A stretch of 64,000 nt of DNA from Natronospira proteinivora (GTDB lineage Bacteria > Pseudomonadota > Gammaproteobacteria > Natronospirales > Natronospiraceae), in the NCBI RefSeq assembly GCF_024170465.1, contig NZ_JALJYF010000001.1, positions 1,240,001 to 1,304,000 on the forward strand, read 5' to 3'. Shown here piece by piece: positions 35,267 to 44,259 of the stretch. The translations under genes and the position numbers were made by a program. Below the pieces are notes generated by a model that saw only the letters and a list, made by a program, of their open reading frames with translations, did no database searches and was not told the DNA's origin. How positions within the stretch are numbered: position 1 is the first letter of the stretch; each line of letters starts with the position of its first letter.

Positions 35267-36031
35267 ATGTCGCAGCGACATGTACTGATCACGGGCGCCG
35301 GCAGCGGTATCGGTGCCGGCATCGCACGCGACCTCGCTGCCAATGGCGAACAGATAACGGTGACCGACCTGTCTCGGGAAGCGCTGGACAATACCGTAAC
35401 CGCAATCCGCAAGGAGGGCGGTGAGGTCGAAGCCCTGCCCCTGGACGTGGCAAGCGATGAGTCAGTCAATGCCGCCCTCGACGCCCTGGACCGGCCGGTG
35501 GATGTGCTCGTCAACAACGCCGGCCTGCAACATGTAGCGGCCCTGGCGGAATTCCCCATGGACAAGTGGGACCAGCTCATCCAGATCATGCTGGTGGGCG
35601 CGGCCCGAGTGACACGGGCGGTGCTGCCGGGGATGCAGGAACGGGATTTTGGACGGATCATCAACATAGGCTCCATCCATTCCCTGGTGGCCAGCCCCTA
35701 CAAGAGTGCCTATGTGGCGGCCAAGCACGGCCTGCTCGGCCTCTCCAAGGTGGTGGCACTGGAAACAGCGAAATCAGACATTACCATCAACACCATTTGC
35801 CCCACCTATGTGAAAACGCCGCTGGTAGAGCAGCAGATCGAGGATCAGGCCCGCAGCCATGGGATCCCCAAGTCCAGAGTGGTGGACGAAATCATGCTCA
35901 AGCCCATGCCAAAGGGTGTTTTCATCAGTTTCGAGGAGCTGGCCGGCATCTGCCGCTTTCTGATGGGGCCGGCGGCGCGTAATATCACAGGACAGACCAT
36001 TACTGTGGACGGCGGCTGGACCGTCACCTGA
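35267..36031 (+). CDS. bdhA: 3-hydroxybutyrate dehydrogenase (SDR family)
   Basis: NAD-dependent oxidation of D-3-hydroxybutyrate to acetoacetate. The 254-residue short-chain dehydrogenase has the nucleotide motif ITGAGSGIGAGIA at residues 8-20, NNAG at 83-86, and the catalytic residues S136, Y149 and K153. The context SPYKSAYVAAKHGLLG and the end ITGQTITVDGGWT are typical of this enzyme. AGGGAG precedes the ATG. It is divergent from the oligomer hydrolase gene and followed after 26 bp by a response regulator gene, so catabolism and regulation are linked. Confidence 0.94.
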   Translation: MSQRHVLITGAGSGIGAGIARDLAANGEQITVTDLSREALDNTVTAIRKEGGEVEALPLDVASDESVNAALDALDRPVDVLVNNAGLQHVAALAEFPMDKWDQLIQIMLVGAARVTRAVLPGMQERDFGRIINIGSIHSLVASPYKSAYVAAKHGLLGLSKVVALETAKSDITINTICPTYVKTPLVEQQIEDQARSHGIPKSRVVDEIMLKPMPKGVFISFEELAGICRFLMGPAARNITGQTITVDGGWTVT

Positions 36032-36057
36032 GGCCAGCACCCCGTGAATGGAGAACG

Positions 36058-36732
36058 ATGCCACGCGTATTGATCGCCGATGATCACCCCCTGTTCCGGG
36101 CCGCCTTGAGCCAGGCCCTGGCCCAGTGTCTGCCTGATGCCGAGCTTATCGAGGCTCAGGACCTGGCCCAGACCCATGACTGCCTGACGCGCCACCCGGA
36201 TACCGATCTTGTGATGCTCGACCTTCGCATGCCCGGTAGCCAGGGCCTCGCGGGCCTGGCTGCGATCCGTTGCGAGTACCCCTCCGTAGCCGTGGTCGTG
36301 GTCTCCGGCAATGAACATCCCCAGGTTATTCGCCGGGCCCTGGATCATGGCGCAGCCGGATTCATTCCCAAGAGTGCCGGGCTGGAAGAACTCACCGAAG
36401 CCATCGATGCCATCATGAATTGCCGGGAATGGATTCCACCGGGACTGGAAGAAGCCGTGGCCTCGGAGCACGGGGGGGACGAAGACCTGGCCGCCCGCAT
36501 CGCCAGCCTGACCCCACAGCAGTTCCGGGTTCTGCAGATGGTCGCCGACGGCTATCTCAACAAACAGATTGCCGACCGGCTCAGTATCCAGGAACGCACC
36601 GTCAAGGCCCATATGAGCGATATCTTTCAGAAGCTGGCGGTACGTAACCGCACCCAGGCCGGCGTGGCCTTCCGCCAGCTGAGCATTGATCAGGGTGGCG
36701 AGGAACGCCGGGAAACCGAAGCCGCGGACTGA
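36058..36732 (+). CDS. LuxR-family response regulator, CrbR/ErdR-like
   Basis: Transcription factor with a receiver domain (D8, D9, phospho-site D55, lysine in FIPKSAG) and a C-terminal LuxR/FixJ helix-turn-helix (LTPQQFRVLQMVADGYLNKQIADRLSIQERTVKAH). This arrangement and the adjacent SSS-type kinase match the CrbR/CrbS (MxtR/ErdR) systems controlling acetate and alcohol metabolism in gammaproteobacteria. Here it follows the 3-hydroxybutyrate dehydrogenase gene by 26 bp and converges with its kinase, overlapping the 3' end by 43 bp. Targets are probably the local catabolic genes (inference). Confidence 0.9.
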   Translation: MPRVLIADDHPLFRAALSQALAQCLPDAELIEAQDLAQTHDCLTRHPDTDLVMLDLRMPGSQGLAGLAAIRCEYPSVAVVVVSGNEHPQVIRRALDHGAAGFIPKSAGLEELTEAIDAIMNCREWIPPGLEEAVASEHGGDEDLAARIASLTPQQFRVLQMVADGYLNKQIADRLSIQERTVKAHMSDIFQKLAVRNRTQAGVAFRQLSIDQGGEERRETEAAD

Positions 36733-39700
36733 GCCCGGGCCGACATCAGGCGCCGCAGCAAGGAGCGAAGAGCCAGGGGCTTGAGGGGCTTGTGGAGGAG
36801 CTCGCAGCCGGCCCGGGCCGCGGCCTGCCGCAGGGAAGCACCATGATCGGCGCTGATCAGGATGGCTGGCAGCTCACCGAAATCTTTACGCAGACCTTCC
36901 AGAACCGCCAGGCCCGTTTCACTGCGGTCCAAGTGGTAATCCAGCACCAGCACATCCGGCAATGCGCGCCGACAGACAGCCGCCGCTCCCTCACCATCAC
37001 GTGCCTCTTCCACCTCGCAACCCCAGTCCGACAACAGGCCAGAGAGCGAAGCCAGCATGGCCGAATCGTTATCCACCACCAGCGCCCGGCAGTCCAGGCG
37101 ATCCCGGCCGGCCCGGGCGGGTTCGCGCTCGCTGGACGCGCCGGGCGCCACGCGCGGCACTCTAACCCCGAAGAGCGTACCCCGTCCCGGCACGGACTCC
37201 AGTACCAGTTCATGACCAAGCAAGCGGGCCATACGCTCGGCAATGGCCAGGCCAAGGCCCAAACCCGGTGCCGCTTCATCGGCGCGCAAACGGCGGAATT
37301 CCTCGAAGATCACGCCGCGCGAATCCGGCTCGATGCCTGGGCCGGTGTCCCAGACGCCGACCAGTAATTCCTCATCCTGTCGACGACAACCCAACAACAC
37401 GCGCCCGCGTTCGGTATAGCGCAAGGCATTGGACAGGAAATTCTGCAGGATACGGCGCAGCATCTGTGCATCACTGCGCACCCAGGCGCGACTAGCAACC
37501 CAACGCAGGTCCAAATCCCGCTCGGCGGCAATCAGAGAGAATTCCCCGGCCAATTGGCTGAACAGCTCGTTGATGGGGAAGCGGTTGATGCGTGGCCTGA
37601 GCCCCCCGGCATCCAGCCGCGAGATATCCAGCAAGCCACTGAGCAGCGACTCGGTGGCCCCCAGGGCACCGTCGATCTGCTGAAGACTGTGGGCCTCCTC
37701 CCGGCCTTCCAGGCGCTGGGCCAAGGAATGGGTCAGCAACTGAGCAGCATTGAGCGGCTGAACCAAATCATGGCTGACAGCAGCGAGGAAACGGGTCTTA
37801 GCCTCATTGGCCCGTTCCGCCTCAGTCTTGGCCTGCTGCAACTCGGCGGTGCGCGACTGCACGCGCTGCTCCAGGGTCTCGTTGATCCGCCTCAAGGCCT
37901 CCTCGGCATGCCGGAAGTCGGTCACGTCGGTGAAGGTGGCCACAAAACCACCCCCCGGCATGGGATTACCACGAATCTCAATGATCCGCCCATCCGGCCA
38001 GGCCCGCTCCGAGCGGTAACGGGATCCGCTACGCATGTGGGCCAGCCGGCGTTCAATGGCACCCTCACCGTCGCCCGCCGCCAGCAGACCGGCGCGAGCA
38101 TTGTGACGTATCAGGTCGGCAACCGGCCGGCCAACCTGAATCAACTCGGACGGATAATCGAATAGATCCAGGTAGGCCCCATTCCAGGCCACCAGGCGCA
38201 GACGGTCGTCCACCACGCACACCCCCTGGCTCATGTTTTCCAGCGCACCGGACAGAACCTCACGGCTGAAGCGGGCGCGGGCGGAAGCCTCCCCAACCAT
38301 GTCCGCCACCGTATCCAGCGGTGCCGGGGCGCGCTGGCGGGCCGCATCCAGCAACAGCCGGGCAGAGGCGGCCCCCACCATGGCCGATAGTTCATGCTCC
38401 ACCGCGCGTTCCAGGCTGCGGCCCTGGCTGCCGCCCTGGAACAAGCGCGCGGTCTGCTCGCTCCCGAGGAAACGGCGGGCAATGGTCTCCAGGGTCTCAG
38501 TCTCGATGCCGCTGACAGGTCCGGCGGGAGCCCGCCCCGGCCCAAGCACGCGCGCCAGCAGAAAGATCAGGGCCAGGTTTACTGCCAGACTGCTAGCCAC
38601 CGCCCGGGGCAAGACATCAAGCTGGCCCAGGCCGAATAAGCCTTCCGGTGCCAGCCAAGCCAGACCCAATGGGCCACTCATCAGCCAGCCCGCAGGCCAG
38701 CCCAGAGCGGCCACCGCCAACGGCACCAGCAAGACATAGCTCCAGACCGCAATACCGGCAATGAGACCGGCAAGCACGGCACGGTCGGGCAAGCCCGGAC
38801 GATAGACGGCAAGCACCACCGCCGGGGCCAGCTGGGCAAGGCCGGAGAAGGACAGCGCCCCGATATCCCCCAGGGGCTCGGCCACCCCCAGGGCCCGGCT
38901 GTAGCCATAGGCGAGCAGCAGCACCACCAGAATACCCAGGCGTCGCTGGGTCCTGACCGAAATGGGCAGTTTCCCCTCGCGCCCGCCGGCGTGCCGCAAC
39001 AGGGCGGGGGTCAGCCAATGGTTGCCGATCATGATCGACAGGGTGAGGCTGGCGAGAATAACCATGCCAGTGGCCGCGCTCAGCCCCCCAAGAAAGGCAA
39101 ACAGTGCCAGCCCCGTCTGCCCCTCCATCATTGGCAACTGCAGCACGTAGAGATCGGGCGGCACCCCAGCCGGTCCCAGCAACTCGCCACCGGCCCGGGC
39201 CAGAGGCAGGATGGGCAGGCTGATCAGTATCAGGAACAGGGGGAACAGCCAGCGGGCGGTTCGCATGTGGGCCGGATCACGACATTCAACGATGCCGATG
39301 TGGAACTGATGCGGCAGGGTAAACATGGCCAGGGCACCCAGCAGCATCAGGGTGAAGAAGCTGTCGAGGTTGCGAAATTCCGGCCGCGGCGTATTGGCGA
39401 GCAGATCCCCCGGCCCGGAGTAAAGAACAAAGACGACAAATCCCCCCAGGGCCAACATGGCCGCCAGTTTGAACAGGGACTCGAAGCCCATGGCAAAGAC
39501 CAGACCCCGATTATGGGCGGTGGCCGCCGCCCAGCGGGTACCGAAGACCATGGCGAACACCGCGATGATCACCGCCACGTAAAACGCCAGATCCTGCCAG
39601 GCAGGTGGTTCGCCCCCTCCTACCTCGCCCATGCTCAGGGCACTGAAGCTCATGGCCACGGCCTTGAGCTGCAGCGCGATATAAGGCACCAGGCCAATCA

Positions 39701-40076
39701 ATGCGACAGCAGTGACGGCCGCCGCCAGGGAGGAACTCTTGCCGAATCGGCTGGCGATGAAATCGGCGATGCTGGTGCTATTATGCTGCTTGCTAAGCCG
39801 CACCAAGCGGACCAGGAAGGGCCAGCCAAGGACAAACAACAGAATGGTGCCAATAAAGGTGGGCGGCACCGGCCAGCCGAACTCTGCCGCCTGGGTAGTG
39901 GTGCCATAAAAGGTCCAGGCGGTGCAGTAGACCGCCAGGGACAGAACATAGACCGTGGGCCAGATTCGATGCCAAAGCCGACTGGGCCGCTCGCCCAAGG
40001 AGGCCATGGCAAAGAGTAGACCCAGCCAGGCCAGGACCGCCAGGATCAGAGTGGCAATAGTGACCGTCTGGGTCAT
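36690..40076 (-). CDS. Hybrid histidine kinase fused to a sodium/solute symporter domain (CrbS-like)
   Basis: Sensor kinase of 1128 residues. The N-terminal 500 residues form about 13 membrane helices of the SLC5/PutP family. A PAS domain with a cytoplasmic linker follows (about 585-715). The kinase has H-box FLAAVSHDLVQPLNAAQLL, an ATPase domain with GLGLGLAIAERMARLLGH, and a C-terminal receiver with ALVVDNDSAML and phospho-site VLDYHL. This layout is that of CrbS/MxtR, which responds to acetate or related acids. It converges with the cognate regulator gene (43-bp overlap). A strong terminator separates it from the downstream-reading TonB receptor gene. Confidence 0.94.
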   Translation of the reverse strand: MTQTVTIATLILAVLAWLGLLFAMASLGERPSRLWHRIWPTVYVLSLAVYCTAWTFYGTTTQAAEFGWPVPPTFIGTILLFVLGWPFLVRLVRLSKQHNSTSIADFIASRFGKSSSLAAAVTAVALIGLVPYIALQLKAVAMSFSALSMGEVGGGEPPAWQDLAFYVAVIIAVFAMVFGTRWAAATAHNRGLVFAMGFESLFKLAAMLALGGFVVFVLYSGPGDLLANTPRPEFRNLDSFFTLMLLGALAMFTLPHQFHIGIVECRDPAHMRTARWLFPLFLILISLPILPLARAGGELLGPAGVPPDLYVLQLPMMEGQTGLALFAFLGGLSAATGMVILASLTLSIMIGNHWLTPALLRHAGGREGKLPISVRTQRRLGILVVLLLAYGYSRALGVAEPLGDIGALSFSGLAQLAPAVVLAVYRPGLPDRAVLAGLIAGIAVWSYVLLVPLAVAALGWPAGWLMSGPLGLAWLAPEGLFGLGQLDVLPRAVASSLAVNLALIFLLARVLGPGRAPAGPVSGIETETLETIARRFLGSEQTARLFQGGSQGRSLERAVEHELSAMVGAASARLLLDAARQRAPAPLDTVADMVGEASARARFSREVLSGALENMSQGVCVVDDRLRLVAWNGAYLDLFDYPSELIQVGRPVADLIRHNARAGLLAAGDGEGAIERRLAHMRSGSRYRSERAWPDGRIIEIRGNPMPGGGFVATFTDVTDFRHAEEALRRINETLEQRVQSRTAELQQAKTEAERANEAKTRFLAAVSHDLVQPLNAAQLLTHSLAQRLEGREEAHSLQQIDGALGATESLLSGLLDISRLDAGGLRPRINRFPINELFSQLAGEFSLIAAERDLDLRWVASRAWVRSDAQMLRRILQNFLSNALRYTERGRVLLGCRRQDEELLVGVWDTGPGIEPDSRGVIFEEFRRLRADEAAPGLGLGLAIAERMARLLGHELVLESVPGRGTLFGVRVPRVAPGASSEREPARAGRDRLDCRALVVDNDSAMLASLSGLLSDWGCEVEEARDGEGAAAVCRRALPDVLVLDYHLDRSETGLAVLEGLRKDFGELPAILISADHGASLRQAAARAGCELLHKPLKPLALRSLLRRLMSARAQSAASVSRRSSPP

Positions 40077-40122
40077 GAATTCAGCATCCCACTAAGCGAA
40101 GCATCAGAATACCTCACAGCAA

Positions 40123-40146
40123 ACGGCCCCGCGAACGCGGGGCCGT
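40123..40146 (-). terminator. Intrinsic terminator after the TonB receptor gene
   Basis: A perfect GC-rich hairpin with 10-11 bp arms (ACGGCCCCGCG and CGCGGGGCCGT) and a tiny loop lies 25 bp after the receptor stop on the minus strand and is followed there by TTTGCTGTG. It would separate the receptor transcript from the kinase gene that starts at 40,076. Confidence 0.8.
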
Positions 40147-40171
40147 CATGTCACCAGCCAAAGGCATCCAA

Positions 40172-42415
40172 TCAATAATAATGTCGCAGGGACACCATCC
40201 AGTGGCGAGGTGCCCCGAAGAAAGCCCCCTGGATATTACCGACACTGGAGAACTCCTGGGCGTCCACCTTGTAAAGCTCATCGCTGAGGTTGCGAACACC
40301 GGCCGATACTTCCCAACGTGCATCCGGCGTACGGTAACGGGCCTGGGCGTTAAACAGCCAGTAGGCTTCCTGGAACAAGCGCGGCTGGTTGTCCACGCTG
40401 AGCGCCGTATCGTCCCGATACTGAGTGTCACCGCTGAAGGTCAGCGTACCGCCGTTGGGCAAGTGGAAGTCGTGAAGCAGCCCCAGACGGAAAGTCATAT
40501 CGGGAGAAAACGGCACCACATCATCGGAGCGGTCGGCACCATCGGCGCGGACGTCAAAAAATTCCTTGTAGCGGGCATCCAGCAAGCCCAACTGCATGGA
40601 AAGCTGGGTGTCATCCGCCACCTGCGCCACCGCCTCCAGTTCCAGGCCATCGATCCGCAACTCACCGGCATTAATGACCGGGAAGCTGTCGATATCTTCG
40701 GCCACCCGGGCCTGGAAATCCTGGTAATCACTGCGGAATACCGCCCAGTTGGTCAGAAGGCGACCATCCAGGAAGGTGGCCTTCAGACCCAGTTCGTAGG
40801 TATCGACGATTTCCGGATCAAAGGCCCCGGTGTCATCGGGCGCATTGGCACGGCCATTGAAGCCCCCGGCTTTGTAGCCGCGACTGGCAGAGCCGTAGGC
40901 CATCATGGTCTCATCAAACTCATAACTCAGACTGAATGAGGGCGTAATTTCAGACCAGCTGTCCTTGTCCTCGAAGGCAAAGATCTCTTCCAGTAACTCG
41001 ACGTTGGAGTAGGTCGTGGTGGTACGGAAGTACTCCTTCTCGTCCCTGGAATAACGGGCACCCGCGGAGAACTGCCAGCGCTCGGCAAAATCCCAGGTAC
41101 CTTGACCAAAGACGGCGTAGCTGGTGGTGCGAAGGTCGTCATCAATGGTGCGCAGGAAATCCACGGGCTGGCCGGCAAAGGTAAAGGCATCGTCGGCGAT
41201 AGCCCGTTGATGGGACGGCACGTCTTCCTCCATGTAGAAAAGACCGGTCACGGCCCGGAAGTTGTCGCCGCCATCGTAATGGAACTGAAATTCCTGGCTG
41301 AATTGAGACTGATCCAGCGCCACCAGAGATTCGGTAACCGAGAATTCAGAGTTATCGAAATCAAGCCAGAAGTCGGTATCCAATTCCCGGTAGGCACTGA
41401 TGCCTTTCATGCGCCAGTACTCGTTCAAGCCCAGGTCCCAGCTGGCACTGAAACCCCAGTGGTCCAGGTCTTGGCCCTGCCCGGGCTCAAGATTCGTGGA
41501 GGCACGAAAATCAAAATCCTGTTCCGGCGCCGACATCAGCACCGTGCTTTCCCCCGTGGCCAGATCAACCTGGATCAGGTCTTCCTGTTGCTGGCCCAGG
41601 GTGGCAGCTGCCCGTTGACGGGTGTAATCCCAACTCAGGGTCAGATTGAAATCCATTGCCGGATCATAGTGAAGCTTGGCGCGTAGAGCCTCGCTATCGT
41701 CATCATTGAAGTCGCGCCCGGAAATGGGATCTTCCACATAGCCGTCCATGCCAGTAACCAGGCCAGAGACGGACATAGCCCAGTCATTACCCAGGCCTCC
41801 GCCCGCATAAAACTGACCGTTGTAACGGCCGTAATCGCCATATCCGACCTCGGCAATGGCTTCGGGAACCTCCCCGGGCGTGCGCGTCACAAGCTTAATG
41901 GCCCCCGCCGGTGAGTTTCGGCCATAGAGTGTCCCCTGGGGCCCACGAAGTACCTCGACCCGTTCCACATCAAAGAGATTGAACAGCCCGCCCTGAATCC
42001 GGGACATGTAGACATCATCCACATAGATACCCACCCCCGGATCAAAGCTCTGCAGTGCATCCGGCTGACCAATGCCCCGAATAAAGGCATTCACACTACT
42101 AGCCGATGCACGGCCCTGGGCAATGTTGACGTTGGGCACCGCCCCTTGAATGTCATCGAGCTGTACGGCCTGCAGATCTCGGATATCCTCGCTGCTGAAG
42201 GCAGTCACGGCCACCGGTACTTCCTGGAGGGTTTCTTCCACCCGCCGGGTGGTCACCGCCACCCTCCCAAGATCACGAGCTTCTTCATCGGCAGCTTGGC
42301 CTTGGCTTTGACCTTGGACCTCTTCCTGCTCCGCCTCCGCGCTTTCGGTCAAGGCCGGAACGGGCAGCAGCAACAAACTCACCAAGCTGCATGCGGAAAG
42401 TCGCTTGATATCCAT
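40172..42415 (-). CDS. TonB-dependent receptor, possibly for 3-hydroxybutyrate oligomers
   Basis: Outer-membrane receptor of 747 residues with a signal peptide, a plug containing VPVAVTAFSSEDIRDLQA and VERVEVLRGPQGTLYGRNSPAGAIKLVTRTPG, and a barrel ending in RHWMVSLRHYY. This subclass (FADxA/iron-complex-like) is common in Sphingomonas and Caulobacter-type bacteria, where it often imports organic substrates. It is divergent from a GntP permease gene. The shared upstream region carries the same palindromic motif as the oligomer hydrolase/dehydrogenase region. Import of 3-hydroxybutyrate oligomers is therefore a reasoned guess; iron-siderophore uptake is the main alternative. Confidence 0.88.
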   Translation of the reverse strand: MDIKRLSACSLVSLLLLPVPALTESAEAEQEEVQGQSQGQAADEEARDLGRVAVTTRRVEETLQEVPVAVTAFSSEDIRDLQAVQLDDIQGAVPNVNIAQGRASASSVNAFIRGIGQPDALQSFDPGVGIYVDDVYMSRIQGGLFNLFDVERVEVLRGPQGTLYGRNSPAGAIKLVTRTPGEVPEAIAEVGYGDYGRYNGQFYAGGGLGNDWAMSVSGLVTGMDGYVEDPISGRDFNDDDSEALRAKLHYDPAMDFNLTLSWDYTRQRAAATLGQQQEDLIQVDLATGESTVLMSAPEQDFDFRASTNLEPGQGQDLDHWGFSASWDLGLNEYWRMKGISAYRELDTDFWLDFDNSEFSVTESLVALDQSQFSQEFQFHYDGGDNFRAVTGLFYMEEDVPSHQRAIADDAFTFAGQPVDFLRTIDDDLRTTSYAVFGQGTWDFAERWQFSAGARYSRDEKEYFRTTTTYSNVELLEEIFAFEDKDSWSEITPSFSLSYEFDETMMAYGSASRGYKAGGFNGRANAPDDTGAFDPEIVDTYELGLKATFLDGRLLTNWAVFRSDYQDFQARVAEDIDSFPVINAGELRIDGLELEAVAQVADDTQLSMQLGLLDARYKEFFDVRADGADRSDDVVPFSPDMTFRLGLLHDFHLPNGGTLTFSGDTQYRDDTALSVDNQPRLFQEAYWLFNAQARYRTPDARWEVSAGVRNLSDELYKVDAQEFSSVGNIQGAFFGAPRHWMVSLRHYY

Positions 42416-42515
42416 GTGGACTCCTCAAGTTCACTGACTCGGGTGCAGCGGCCGATGCCCCTGCAGACTTGCCTGACACTCATGGAGCCTAGAGTCCACC
42501 ACCCCGGGTGTAACT

Positions 42516-42529
42516 TGTACTTTGGTACA
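42516..42529 (+). promoter_or_regulatory. Candidate activator site between TonB receptor and GntP permease genes
   Basis: TGTACTTTGGTACA is a palindrome with perfect 5-bp arms around TTTG. It is the better-conserved twin of the site at 35,192 and lies about 91 bp before the permease start and 101 bp before the receptor start. The CrbR-like regulator encoded nearby is the likely binder (inference). Confidence 0.55.
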
Positions 42530-42619
42530 GTTTCGCCGCCCGTGGTGGACAGTCGACCATGATTCCCGGGAAACGACCGGGCAGGTCCCGGTGAGATCAC
42601 CCTGACCGGGAGTCACGGG

Positions 42620-43933
42620 ATGCTGAGTGTCATCGGATTGCTGGGCGCACTGACGCTTCTAATCTACCTCACCATGCGCGGGCTGAGCCTGTTCGTGGCA
42701 ACACCCTTCTGTGCCCTGATTGTGGCCCTTACCAGCGGCCTGGCTCTGCTGCCTCCCCTGGCCGAAACCGAGGACATGGATCTGGTCAGTCAATACATGG
42801 AGGGCTTCACCGGCTTTATCGCCTCCTGGTTTTTCGTTTTCCTGCTCGGCTCCCTGTTCGGCAAAATGATGGAAGCCTCCGGCTCGGCGGAGAGCGTTGC
42901 CAACTGGATTATCAATCATCTGGGTACAAAACGGGCCGCTCTAGCGGTCGTAATGGCCTGCGCTGTACTGACCTATGGTGGCGTCAGCCTGTTCGTGGTG
43001 GCCTTCTCCGTCTACCCCATGGCGGTCAGCCTGTTCCGCGAGGCCAATCTGCCCCGCCGATTCATCCCCGCTACCCTGGCTTTCGGCTCCGTGACTTTCA
43101 CCATGACGTCCGCGGGCTCGCCCGAGATTCAGAACTGGATTCCCGTTGAACACCTTGGAACCAGCCCCCTGGCCGCCTGGGAAGCCAGCCTGATTGTGGC
43201 CATCTTCATGGCCACTACCGGCTACTGGTGGCTGACCTGGATGCTGAAACGCGCGGTCAAGCGTGGGGAGACATTCGACACAAGGGAAGAAGATACCGCC
43301 ACCCGCCGAGACAACCTGCCCCATCCGGGCCTGGCCATTATCCCGCTTAGTCTGGTGTTGGGCATTTCCTTCACCACCCATGACACCCTGGGCACCTCGG
43401 CCCTGATTCTGGCCCTGCTGGCCGGCTGCATCGGCGCCGCGCTGACCAATCCCCGTTATCTCAAGGCGCCGGGTCAGGCGCTCACCGATGGTGGAATCGG
43501 TGCCCTGATTGCGATCGGCAATACCTCCGCGGTGGTGGGCTTTGGCTCCGTCGCCCGCGTCTCACCCGCCTTCGAGTCGGCCGTGGACTGGGTTACCGGC
43601 ATTCCCGGCGCCGGCCTCACCACCGCCGCCCTGGCCGTTTCCGTGATCGCCGCCCTCACCGGCTCCGCCTCCGGTGGCCAGGCCATCGCCCTGCCCATCC
43701 TGGGCCAGCACTACATTGACCAGGGCGTGGACCCCGATCAACTCCATCGCACCGTGGCCATTTCCTCTGGTGCCCTGGACTCCCTGCCCCATAATGGCTA
43801 CGTGGTTACCACCATCCGCGCCATCTGCAAGGAAACCCATGCCGCAGCCTACGCCCCGGTGGGTGCCCTCACGGTCATCGTACCCCTGGCCGGCCTGGTC
43901 TTATGCCTGGGATTGTTTGCCATCGGGCTGTAA
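42620..43933 (+). CDS. GntP-family permease, probable 3-hydroxybutyrate transporter
   Basis: Inner-membrane permease of 437 residues with about twelve hydrophobic helices. Family features include the loop LTYGGVSLFVVAFSVYPMA and the late segment TGSASGGQAIALPIL. GntP proteins import gluconate and other hydroxy acids, and relatives next to 3-hydroxybutyrate dehydrogenase genes are annotated as hydroxybutyrate carriers. Here it is divergent from a TonB receptor and 6.6 kb from the dehydrogenase. The start ATG is taken at 42620. The substrate is inferred from neighbourhood. Confidence 0.88.
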   Translation: MLSVIGLLGALTLLIYLTMRGLSLFVATPFCALIVALTSGLALLPPLAETEDMDLVSQYMEGFTGFIASWFFVFLLGSLFGKMMEASGSAESVANWIINHLGTKRAALAVVMACAVLTYGGVSLFVVAFSVYPMAVSLFREANLPRRFIPATLAFGSVTFTMTSAGSPEIQNWIPVEHLGTSPLAAWEASLIVAIFMATTGYWWLTWMLKRAVKRGETFDTREEDTATRRDNLPHPGLAIIPLSLVLGISFTTHDTLGTSALILALLAGCIGAALTNPRYLKAPGQALTDGGIGALIAIGNTSAVVGFGSVARVSPAFESAVDWVTGIPGAGLTTAALAVSVIAALTGSASGGQAIALPILGQHYIDQGVDPDQLHRTVAISSGALDSLPHNGYVVTTIRAICKETHAAAYAPVGALTVIVPLAGLVLCLGLFAIGL

Positions 43934-44259
43934 ACAAGGCTGCAGCGAGCGCGGGAACAACGGCGCGATGGCCATCATTAAGACCGGAAAATGCAGGGGG
44001 GGTATTCACCCCCACGTGAGCCCCTCCGTGATCCCCAAGCAACTGTTTTTCCCCATCTTATATGACGATAAGGATTTACACCGTTGTTTAGCCGTTTATT
44101 CGATTGCTAGCCTCGACGCCAATCTCGAGAGCCCCAGGCAGGCCCTCCGCCTGCCACCGCCCCGGGATTGCCTCAATGGCCTGGCAAGGAAATTGACCCA
44201 TGATGGCCACTGGAGGGGAAGCAATACGGAAGAATGATCTCGAAAAGGAGGGAGGCAAA
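43934..44259. other. Gene-free region between permease and lipoprotein genes
   Basis: I see no convincing gene in these 326 bp. A GC-rich hairpin-like stretch, GGGGGTATTCACCCCC, at about 43999-44014 may terminate the permease transcript. The strong ribosome-binding site AAGGAGGGAGG for the following lipoprotein gene is at its right end. Confidence 0.6.

Noticed and set aside
38991-40019. Plus-strand open frame opposite the symporter part of the hybrid kinase
   Set aside because: The minus-strand kinase with its complete domain order is clearly the real gene.
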